Shown piece by piece: positions 1-7,304 of a stretch of 64,000 nt of DNA. The notes beneath the pieces are model-generated. The model made no database searches and was not told the DNA's origin. It saw only the letters and a list, made by a program, of their open reading frames with translations. Origin of the DNA: Rudaea cellulosilytica DSM 22992 (GTDB lineage: Bacteria; Pseudomonadota; Gammaproteobacteria; Xanthomonadales; Rhodanobacteraceae); contig NZ_KB899242.1 in the NCBI RefSeq assembly GCF_000378125.1, positions 186,001 through 250,000 of the forward strand. The letters are read 5' to 3'. The translations under genes were made by a program, and so were the position numbers. How positions within the stretch are numbered: position 1 is the stretch's first letter; every line of letters begins with the position of its first letter.

Positions 1-3000
1 GATTGCCGGCATCGATCAGATCGCCCGGCACGCGCTGGCCGCGTTCTTTCGCCTCGATCAGGAACTGCATCGCGTAGACCGAGACGAAGCGTTCGGACAC
101 CGGCGTCGATGCCCACAGGCCGAAGCCGCCTTCGCTGTTCTGGCGCGTGTGCAGCACGGCGTAGAGGCCCTGCAGCTTGTCCGCTCCCGCCTTGTCGTCG
201 AGTTTCCTGCCCTTGTCCGCCTTGAGCGCACCGTATTCGGGATGCGCGGCGAACACCAGCGCCGGCACGCCCTGGCTGACGAGTTGCTCCGTGCAGCGGT
301 GCTGGAAATCGTCCAGATACGCCGACAGGCCCTGGGCGAGCACAAGCGGTGTATACGATGCGGCAATTTCCCTTTTGGCAAAATTGTCGTAGATGTTGCG
401 CAGCGGCTTGACCTCGGCCGTGCCCTTATCCATGTCGCCGACAGCCACGTCGGTGCGGTAAGCCGCCGCCGGGCGCACGGAAACCTCGCTGCCGATCTTG
501 GCCGACTTGTCGGCGTAGCTCGCGCGGAAGTCGAGCTTGGCCGGGCCGAGCGCATCCTTCGCGCGCAGCTTGTAGACGACCACGCCTTCTTTCGTTTCGC
601 CGAGGTTGATCGTTTGCTCCGCCGCACCGACGACTTCGATGCCTGCCGATGGCGCGAAGGCGAGCTTGACCGGAACTTCCTTGCCGCCGAGGCCGGTCAG
701 ATTGTTGGCGACACCGACGCTGACCTCGAACTCGTCGCCCGGCGCGACCATGTTCGGCAGGTTCGGCGACAGGACGAAGTCGCCGCGCACGGTCGTTGTG
801 TTCTGCACGATGCCGATCTTGTCCGCGCGCACGGCCACCGCCATCACGCGCAGCTTGCCGTTGAAATCCTCGGGCACGGTCCAGGTGAATTCGCGGTTGT
901 CCTTGATGTCGACGATGCCCGACCACCAGGCGACCGGCTCCTGGCGCTTCTTCTTGAACGGATTCAGATGGCGCGCGAGCAATTCGTCCGCGTCGCCGCC
1001 CGGTGCCGCCATGCCAACGAGCTTGGAAAACTCGGGCAATATCAAATCCAGGATCTGGCTGGTCTTCACGTCGAGCATGCGCTTGCGGAAGAAGAAATCG
1101 AGCGGATCGCCGAGCTTGTAGCGCGCGACCTGGAGAATGCCTTCGTCGACGGCGAACACGGCGATGCGCGCCGACTGCGCGACGCTGGCCTTCATGCGCA
1201 ACGTGTCGCCCGGCTTGACCAGGCTCGGCACGTCGATCTTCGTTACATCGCGTCGCGCGTCGCGATTCACCGAAAACGGCACGACGCCATAGCTCAGCGG
1301 CGACATGAAGATCTCATCCGAAGACGGATCGCGCACGAACTGCACGTTGACGTAGCCGTTGCCTTCGAAATCCTTGGGCACGGTGATCTTCTGCACCGAA
1401 CCCGAGGTCGCCGCCTTGAACCACTGGTGCGCGTAGACCTTGTCGCGCTCGATCGTGATCAAGCCGTTGCCCGCATACGGAGCACGGATCGCGATCTCGA
1501 CTTCCTCGCCCGGCGCGTAGTCGTGCTTGCTCAGCGCGAGTTGCAGTTCGGCGTTGCGCTCGAGCGAACGCGTCAGGTTCGCCTCGCCGGCGACACTGTA
1601 GTCGACGCGGTTGAGTTCCTCGCCGCGCGCGTTGCGCACGACGAGAGCGAAGCTGCCCGGCTTGTCCGTCGGCAGGGCGAAATCGTTGCCGGTCGCTGCG
1701 ATCGCGAGCGGCACTTCGGACACCGTGGTGTCCTTGGCCTTGGACTCGTATTTGTAGACGCCCGAATCCTGCTTGGTCAGGATCGAGACGTAGCGGCGCT
1801 CGATGATCGCGGCTTTGAGATCGCCGACGGCGATCTTCTTCGCGCTGGGGTCGATTGCAATCAGGTTGACGCTGCGCTTGGCATCGCGCGTGACGAAATC
1901 GAGCGCGCCATCGGTCTTGGCGCCGACCAGGTAGTCGAGCGCCGACACGAGCTGGCTGGCCTGCGCGGCGACGTTGCGCCCACCCTCGGCCTCGTAGCCC
2001 TTGGCGAAGAAACGCAGCATGTAGGTCGCATTCGCGTACTTGGAAAGATCGAGCGGGAACTCGGCCTCGCCCTTGTCGTCGGTGGTACGTTCGCCGAGCG
2101 GATCGGAATAGCCGTCCTTGGCGCGCTGCGGATCGAAGAAGCGGTGGTCGGGATAGGCGCGGAAGCTCGGGATCGACGGCGTCAGCGTCAGTGTCGCCTC
2201 GACGCGGCGGTTCTGCGCCGGCGTGCCGAACAGGTTCTGCAGCGAGAACAGCGCTTTCAGGCCGTCCGGCTTCACCCAGCCGTCGGGTGAGCTCGCCGAC
2301 AAATGCGCCTCGGCCTTCATGCGGTCGGGCAGGAATTCCTTGATCTGCACGCCGACCGAGCCGATCTGCTTGTCGGCCTCGCCGTCCTTGGCGATGTAGA
2401 CGTTCACGTTCCATGTGCCGGTAGGCGCGCTTTCCTGGGTCGTGTAGTCGACGCCGAGGAAACCGGCCGTCTCGACGCGCAGTTTGCGCGTGTCGACCAC
2501 CGCGCCGCGCGCGTCCGTAATCTCGGCGATCAGCGGAATGCCGTCGAGCGGCTTGCTCCAATCGGCCGCGCGCACGATCACACCGACGTGGAACGTGTCG
2601 CCCGGGCGATAGATGCCGCGGTCGGAGAAAAGATAAGCGCTCAGCCGTCCTGCATTCTTCGCATTGCGTTCGCCGCCGATGTCGAAGCGCGAGAAATCGA
2701 GTGAGCGATCGCGCTCGCCGAGCGGCAGGAAAGAAAGATCGTCGCCCTTGCGCACGACGAACATCGCCGGCGTCTTCTCGCGCTTCATCGCGTCGAGCGG
2801 ATCGAAGTGCACATGGCCGCCGGCATCGGTCGTATGCGTGACCAGCGTCTGCCCATTCTTGCCGACCACGTCGACGTTCGCGGCGGCCACCGCGGCTCCG
2901 TTCGCGATCGACTGCACGTAGACGTCGTAGCTGCCGTCGAGCGATTTCTTCGTGATCATGCCGAGGTCGGTGACCACGATCAGACGCGAGTCCTCCGGCA

Positions 3001-4816
3001 TGTCGCCCTCGACCCGATCGGTGCCGGCAGCCTCGCCTTCCGCATAGCTCGCCTCGCCCTCGCCTTCCTGATCGGCACCCGCTTCGGGCTCGTCCGCATT
3101 CGCATCCGGCTCGGCCTTCTTCTCGTCCGGCTTCAGCACGCCGAGCTTGAGCAGGAACACGCCGTGCTTCGCGTTGGCGCCGCTGCCGAAATACTTGCCC
3201 AGATCGACGCCTTCGAAATGCGCCTTGGCCGGATCGCCTTCGCCGAACGGCAGCTTCTGCACGAAGCGCTCGGTGATCTGATCGGCATTGAGCGAATAGA
3301 GCTGCGGCTTGGCGTAGCTGCCCTGATTGAAACTCACCAGATGCTGCAGCTGATCCGGCAGAACGCGCCCCACCTCCAACTGCATTCCGGGCATATTGCG
3401 CGCGACCACGGCTACGCGCTTTTCCCCCGACAGGCTCAGCAGCGCGCCGTCGGCCATGAAGCGCAGCATGCGCGGATATTCGGGCACCGGCACGATGTTC
3501 GTCACCAGATTACCAAGCACGTAGCCGCCGAACGACTTCAGCCCTTTGTCCACTTTTACATAAATATACCGCCCCGGGTCGGCGCGATACTTGAAGCTTG
3601 CGAGCTCCGCGTAGTCGTGCTCGGTCGGAATCGGCGCCAGGTCCAGTTTCTGTGCGGCCTTGAGTACCTCTCCGCCGACTTCGTCCTGGCTCCACGCATA
3701 TGCCGCCTCGCCGCGCTCGACCTCGGGCGTTTTCGGGTTGTACTTCGGCAACAGCCAGGCGTGGACCGCCTTGGCAACGTCGCGTTCGCTCACCGCCTGC
3801 GAGGCATTGACCACGAGTACTTGCTCGGGCTCGAACTTGGCGTTGTCGACCAGGGTCGCCTCGACCCCGTCGATCTGCAGGCTATACAAGCCAGGGACCG
3901 CGACCGTACCGCTCAGCGCCTTGTCCGTCGCCGGCCCGCCACGCGCGGCACGTACGCCGGCAGCGACCGTCCACGCCAGCGAGGCGTCATCGGTTGGAAT
4001 CGTCAGCGGTTCGGAGTGGATGAAGGCGTTGACCTTGCGTTCGTCGTAGGTCACGCTGAATTTCTTCGGGGTCGATGACAGCTTCGCGCCGGACAGGGCC
4101 AACGCAACCGCCTTTTCGAAGCTCGCCGGATCGACCGGATGGCTGAAGCGCGCATGGATGACGGCCTTCTTCGCCGTTGCGTCCTGCGGATCCTGATAGA
4201 ACTCGCCCTGGACGATGCTGGCCTTGAACGCTGCGCTGGAAAAATCCAGGCGGTCCTTGTCGACCTTGACGTGCTCGGCAAATGCGGTCCTGGGATCGAA
4301 GCTGACATCGAACTTCTGCCCGACCGGCCAGTCGTCCTTCGGCAGGAAATTGAGCTCGCGGTCGTTCAGCCAGGTCCATGCGCCGGGCAGTTCCGGCTGC
4401 ATCGCGATGCCGGACGTCGGCGACTTGCCGACCAGGGCCAGCGGCGCGACCGACTTGTTGAAGACAACGTGCAACGGATGCACGATCAGCTTGCGCGCCT
4501 CGTCGTCATACCCGGTCAGTACCGGCGCCTGCACGCTGAACGTCGCCGGCACCTCGGCCACGGGCCGCGGCCGATCGCGCCAAGCGCGGTAGCCGAACAG
4601 TCCCCCCAGACCGAGCGCAACCAGCGCAACGAGAATGCCTGCCGACCGCGCTGGCCGCGTCCGCACGACGCCGCCGAGGCGGTCCCATCCCGACGCGATC
4701 GCGCGCGCCCATGGCGGTGCATCCCAGCCGATGTTGCCGAAGAAGAACGACAGCACTGCGCCAACCAGCCGCAGCAGCATCAGCGGCAAGTTCCAGATGA
4801 AATTCAACAGCCCCAT
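1..4816 (-). CDS. Alpha-2-macroglobulin family protein (3' end outside window)
   Basis: Bacterial alpha-2-macroglobulin: a periplasmic, membrane-anchored protease trap thought to protect the cell envelope from foreign proteases. About 1605 codons are visible and the gene runs off the left edge. The start is ATG 4816, preceded by an AGGA/AAGGG-rich site. The N-terminus has a hydrophobic first 30 residues and a clear membrane segment near residues 62-80 followed by arginines, so it looks anchored by a transmembrane helix rather than by a lipobox. Repeated beta-sandwich (MG) regions follow. A low-complexity acidic stretch rich in E, A, D and G lies near residues 560-600. The thioester-type motif CTEQ (CxEQ) is at about residue 1508, in HRCTEQLVSQ, with the alpha-toroid (TED) domain after it. 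The thioester type is expected to link covalently to attacking proteases. No pbpC-like partner is visible in the window. Family assignment is secure; loss of the C-terminus is only the window edge. Confidence 0.93.
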   Translation of the reverse strand, partial: MGLLNFIWNLPLMLLRLVGAVLSFFFGNIGWDAPPWARAIASGWDRLGGVVRTRPARSAGILVALVALGLGGLFGYRAWRDRPRPVAEVPATFSVQAPVLTGYDDEARKLIVHPLHVVFNKSVAPLALVGKSPTSGIAMQPELPGAWTWLNDRELNFLPKDDWPVGQKFDVSFDPRTAFAEHVKVDKDRLDFSSAAFKASIVQGEFYQDPQDATAKKAVIHARFSHPVDPASFEKAVALALSGAKLSSTPKKFSVTYDERKVNAFIHSEPLTIPTDDASLAWTVAAGVRAARGGPATDKALSGTVAVPGLYSLQIDGVEATLVDNAKFEPEQVLVVNASQAVSERDVAKAVHAWLLPKYNPKTPEVERGEAAYAWSQDEVGGEVLKAAQKLDLAPIPTEHDYAELASFKYRADPGRYIYVKVDKGLKSFGGYVLGNLVTNIVPVPEYPRMLRFMADGALLSLSGEKRVAVVARNMPGMQLEVGRVLPDQLQHLVSFNQGSYAKPQLYSLNADQITERFVQKLPFGEGDPAKAHFEGVDLGKYFGSGANAKHGVFLLKLGVLKPDEKKAEPDANADEPEAGADQEGEGEASYAEGEAAGTDRVEGDMPEDSRLIVVTDLGMITKKSLDGSYDVYVQSIANGAAVAAANVDVVGKNGQTLVTHTTDAGGHVHFDPLDAMKREKTPAMFVVRKGDDLSFLPLGERDRSLDFSRFDIGGERNAKNAGRLSAYLFSDRGIYRPGDTFHVGVIVRAADWSKPLDGIPLIAEITDARGAVVDTRKLRVETAGFLGVDYTTQESAPTGTWNVNVYIAKDGEADKQIGSVGVQIKEFLPDRMKAEAHLSASSPDGWVKPDGLKALFSLQNLFGTPAQNRRVEATLTLTPSIPSFRAYPDHRFFDPQRAKDGYSDPLGERTTDDKGEAEFPLDLSKYANATYMLRFFAKGYEAEGGRNVAAQASQLVSALDYLVGAKTDGALDFVTRDAKRSVNLIAIDPSAKKIAVGDLKAAIIERRYVSILTKQDSGVYKYESKAKDTTVSEVPLAIAATGNDFALPTDKPGSFALVVRNARGEELNRVDYSVAGEANLTRSLERNAELQLALSKHDYAPGEEVEIAIRAPYAGNGLITIERDKVYAHQWFKAATSGSVQKITVPKDFEGNGYVNVQFVRDPSSDEIFMSPLSYGVVPFSVNRDARRDVTKIDVPSLVKPGDTLRMKASVAQSARIAVFAVDEGILQVARYKLGDPLDFFFRKRMLDVKTSQILDLILPEFSKLVGMAAPGGDADELLARHLNPFKKKRQEPVAWWSGIVDIKDNREFTWTVPEDFNGKLRVMAVAVRADKIGIVQNTTTVRGDFVLSPNLPNMVAPGDEFEVSVGVANNLTGLGGKEVPVKLAFAPSAGIEVVGAAEQTINLGETKEGVVVYKLRAKDALGPAKLDFRASYADKSAKIGSEVSVRPAAAYRTDVAVGDMDKGTAEVKPLRNIYDNFAKREIAASYTPLVLAQGLSAYLDDFQHRCTEQLVSQGVPALVFAAHPEYGALKADKGRKLDDKAGADKLQGLYAVLHTRQNSEGGFGLWASTPVSERFVSVYAMQFLIEAKERGQRVPGDLIDAGN

Positions 4817-5018
4817 GATCCCTTCGTCCTTTCGTGTCTCGTGCGCAAGCGCGCGGGATGCGTAGCGTCAAAATGGACGCAATTCCATCACAAAACAGAT
4901 CAACCCAGACATGATTCTACGAGCTACTCCACCGCATCCATAGCATCGCCTGGGCGCATGGCAAATTGGTGGCGGCTTGTGGCCGCAATCGAACCTTTCC
5001 GCGACGATGCGATTGCAG

Positions 5019-6188
5019 TCACACGGTCGCCAGAGCCTGGCGCAAATCGGCGATCAGCACGGCGGGCTCTTCGAGTCCGATCGACAGGCGCACGTAGTTG
5101 AGCCCGGCGCCGCCGCCCGGTGGCGTCAGCGGCGCGTCGGCCGGATAGACCGCACAGACCGGAAATTGCAATGACTCGTAGCCGCCCCACGACACGGTCA
5201 TCAAGAAATACTGTAACGCGTTGCAGAAACGTTCGACCCCGGCGACGTCCGCCGCGCGCAGCACGACGGTCAGCAACCCGCTCGCACCGCGCATCTGCGT
5301 CGTGGTCAGGGCGAACTGCGGATTCGTCGCAGCGTGCGGGTAGTACACTTTTTCAACCTTTTCGTGCGCCTGCAGGAACGCGAGCACTTCGCGCGTCGTC
5401 CGCGCAATGCGTTCCATGCGCACCGACAGCGTGCGCAGGCCGCGGATCATCAGCCAGGCGTCGTGCGGCGACATCACCGCGCCGCAAACCATGTAAGTCT
5501 TCTTGAACACCTCGCGGATGATCGCCTCGCTCGCGCACAGCGCGCCGGCGACGACGTCGCTGTGGCCGTTCAAGTACTTCGTCGCCGAATGCGCGACCAT
5601 GTCGATGCCGAGCGCGAGTGGTGACTGGTTGAGCGGCGTCGCATAACTGTTGTCGCACAGCGTGCGGATGCCATGTGCCTTCGCGAGCTTCGCGACCGCG
5701 GCCAGGTCTTGCTGCTCGTAGGTCATCGAGTTCGGGCTTTCGAGTACGATCAGCTTCGTCTGCGGCGTGATCGCGGCGGCGAAATTCGCCGTATCGGTAC
5801 CGTCGACGAAGCTCGTCGTCACGTCGAAACGGCCGAGCAGGTCGCGCAGCACGGCGCGCGTCCAAGAATACGGCCGCGCGACGCAGATCACATGATCGCC
5901 TGCGTTCACGCTCGCGATCGCGGCTGCCGAGATCGCACCCGCGCCGCTGGAAAACATCAGGCAATCCTCGGCGCCCTCGAGTGCGGCGACTTTCTTGCGC
6001 AGCACTTCGACCGTCGGGTTGTTGCCGCGCGTGTAGGTCGTGCGCCGGAACTCGTCGCGGAAACCCTCGCGGAATGCATCCACGGTCGGAAACGCGAAGA
6101 TCGAACTCTGGTAGATCGGCGGCGACACGGCGCCGCGATGTGCCGCGCGGTCCTCACCGAGGTGGTTGAGGATATAGCTCAGGTCCAT
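5019..6188 (-). CDS. Trans-sulfuration family PLP-dependent enzyme (cystathionine gamma-synthase/lyase type)
   Basis: Cys/Met metabolism PLP enzyme of 389 aa, the usual length for cystathionine gamma-synthase, cystathionine beta/gamma-lyase and methionine gamma-lyase. Visible hallmarks: the Y52xR54 motif in YTRGNNPT that contacts cofactor phosphate of the neighbouring subunit, the SSGAGA phosphate-binding turn near residue 81, D179 that pairs with the pyridine nitrogen, and the PLP lysine K204 in SATKYLNGHSD. The start ATG 6188 gives MDLSYILNHLGEDR, the normal beginning of the family; the longer frame upstream to 6416 has no family-like sequence. The exact reaction cannot be decided from sequence alone; lyase and synthase members share all these residues. 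It stands alone, 202 bp upstream of the macroglobulin gene on the same strand. It could be annotated metB, metC or mgl; none is claimed. Confidence 0.9.
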   Translation of the reverse strand: MDLSYILNHLGEDRAAHRGAVSPPIYQSSIFAFPTVDAFREGFRDEFRRTTYTRGNNPTVEVLRKKVAALEGAEDCLMFSSGAGAISAAAIASVNAGDHVICVARPYSWTRAVLRDLLGRFDVTTSFVDGTDTANFAAAITPQTKLIVLESPNSMTYEQQDLAAVAKLAKAHGIRTLCDNSYATPLNQSPLALGIDMVAHSATKYLNGHSDVVAGALCASEAIIREVFKKTYMVCGAVMSPHDAWLMIRGLRTLSVRMERIARTTREVLAFLQAHEKVEKVYYPHAATNPQFALTTTQMRGASGLLTVVLRAADVAGVERFCNALQYFLMTVSWGGYESLQFPVCAVYPADAPLTPPGGGAGLNYVRLSIGLEEPAVLIADLRQALATV

Positions 6189-6734
6189 GGCTTCAAGCTT
6201 GCCTGCAAGGAAAGTTGCCGAAGCATAAGGCAAACTCCCGCAGCCGCGCGCCCACAGAGCGAGCGTGGCGACGATCACCGTCGCCACGCCGCCGGCCTGC
6301 ACTCGACGATTCTGCGCCGGGCGACACGATGACGTCGCTGGACGCCACCGTACCGCCCGACGCAGCCCCTGCGTCGAGAACCGCGAGTGGACCCGGCACC
6401 GCGTCCCCTGTTCCACACGCCGTGCCGTGCCCGAAGCGGACCTTCAAATCCCCCTATCGCGCAAATGCCGTCCGCCACCGCATTCGCCGCGCCCCATACA
6501 GCAGACGAAATTCAGGCCACCGTTAGGCCATATAAGCCCGCTTTCCCCGCCGGATCGCCATGAAATTCCCCTGTTCACTTATAACAAGCGCAAAACTGCG
6601 GAGTCACCTATCACGCCGGAGAAAATATTTTTATGGGCCCGCCGAAGCCCGGGCGACAGCTGCCGGGGCGGTCTTTTTGCAATGCCCGTACGCTTCCCGC
6701 ATCATCTCGGCAACAGAAATCAGGATCCGGCGCT
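6189..6734. other. 546-bp intergenic region before the sigma factor-kinase operon
   Basis: Divergent spacer between the PLP enzyme (minus) and the ECF sigma gene (plus). It holds both promoters and a long leader for the sigma gene. The second half is less GC-rich than the surroundings (tracts such as CACTTATAACAAG near 6577 and GAAAATATTTTTATGG near 6621). Open frames crossing it on either strand have arginine/serine-rich translations with no family resemblance. No RNA gene was recognised. A hairpin followed by five T at 6639-6678 is listed separately. Confidence 0.5.
6639..6678 (+). terminator. Candidate leader terminator/attenuator before the ECF sigma gene
   Basis: Left arm CCGCC (6639-6643) plus inner CCGG pair with inner CCGG plus GGCGG (6667-6671), with an internal loop, followed by TCTTTTT to 6678. 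It sits about 55 bp upstream of the sigma factor start, inside the probable leader. The shape fits an intrinsic terminator that could damp transcription into the sigma-kinase operon. Folding energy was not computed. Confidence 0.4.
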
Positions 6735-7286
6735 TTGAATTCCGACATCACCGTGCGCCTCGCCGCCTGGCGCGGGGGCGACCTTGCCGCGCTGGAACCC
6801 GTCATGCCCGAACTGTACGACCTGCTGCGGCAGATCGCCGTGCAACGCCTGCGCGGCGAAGCAAGTTCGGTCACGCTCGATCCCACCGATCTCGTCCACG
6901 AGGCGATGACGCGCCTGCTCGGCGCGGGCAAGACGTTCGCCAACCGCGCCCATTTCCTCGCGGTCAGCGCGCTGTACATGCGCTCCATACTCGTCGATCG
7001 CGCGCGCGCGATCCTCGCCGGGCGGCGGCCCGAGGCGCACGCGACGATCACGCTAGGCAGCGCGGTCGAGGTCCCCGACGATCTCGGCGCCATGGATGTG
7101 GTCGTGCTCGACGAGGCGCTGCGCAAGCTCGAAGCGCTGGAACCGCGTGCAGCCGCGGCGATGGAGTTCGCCGCGTTCGCCGGCATGGAACGCGAGGAGA
7201 TCGCGCAGACCCTCGGCGTCTCGGTGCCGACGATCGACCGCGATCTGCGCTTCGCCCGCGCCTTCGTCAACCGCGCGTTGGCATAG
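6735..7286 (+). CDS. ECF sigma factor, kinase-associated type (ECF43/EcfK-like)
   Basis: RNA polymerase extracytoplasmic-function sigma factor of 183 aa with region 2 (VMPELYDLLRQIA through LYMRSILVDRARA) and region 4 helix-turn-helix (MEREEIAQTLGVSVPTIDRD). I chose the TTG at 6735: AGGA lies about 10 bp upstream and the protein then begins just before the conserved AAWRGGD segment. An ATG at 6633 would add about 34 residues with no family character, and part of them would be encoded by the leader hairpin. The gene is followed 18 bp later by a Ser/Thr kinase gene, and no anti-sigma factor is present. Known family members (Xanthomonas EcfK/PknS, Vibrio EcfP/PknT) are activated by threonine phosphorylation in region 2 instead of anti-sigma release. 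The segment LDPTDLVHEA carries a threonine at the matching place. The activation mode here is inferred. Confidence 0.88.
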   Translation: MNSDITVRLAAWRGGDLAALEPVMPELYDLLRQIAVQRLRGEASSVTLDPTDLVHEAMTRLLGAGKTFANRAHFLAVSALYMRSILVDRARAILAGRRPEAHATITLGSAVEVPDDLGAMDVVVLDEALRKLEALEPRAAAAMEFAAFAGMEREEIAQTLGVSVPTIDRDLRFARAFVNRALA

Positions 7287-7304
7287 CCACCAGCCGACCC
7301 GGTA

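Noticed and set aside
149-2290. A 713-codon open frame antisense to the macroglobulin gene
   Set aside because: The translation is arginine-, histidine- and aspartate-rich with no family features. High GC at third codon positions of the true gene makes the opposite strand open. The same applies to long antisense frames at 2807-4078, 11047-12960, 16030-18042, 53211-55127 and 59055-60503.
6633-6734. ATG 6633 as the sigma factor start
   Set aside because: It would add about 34 residues not seen in the family and would be encoded by the leader hairpin; TTG 6735 has an AGGA site and gives the family-like N-terminus.
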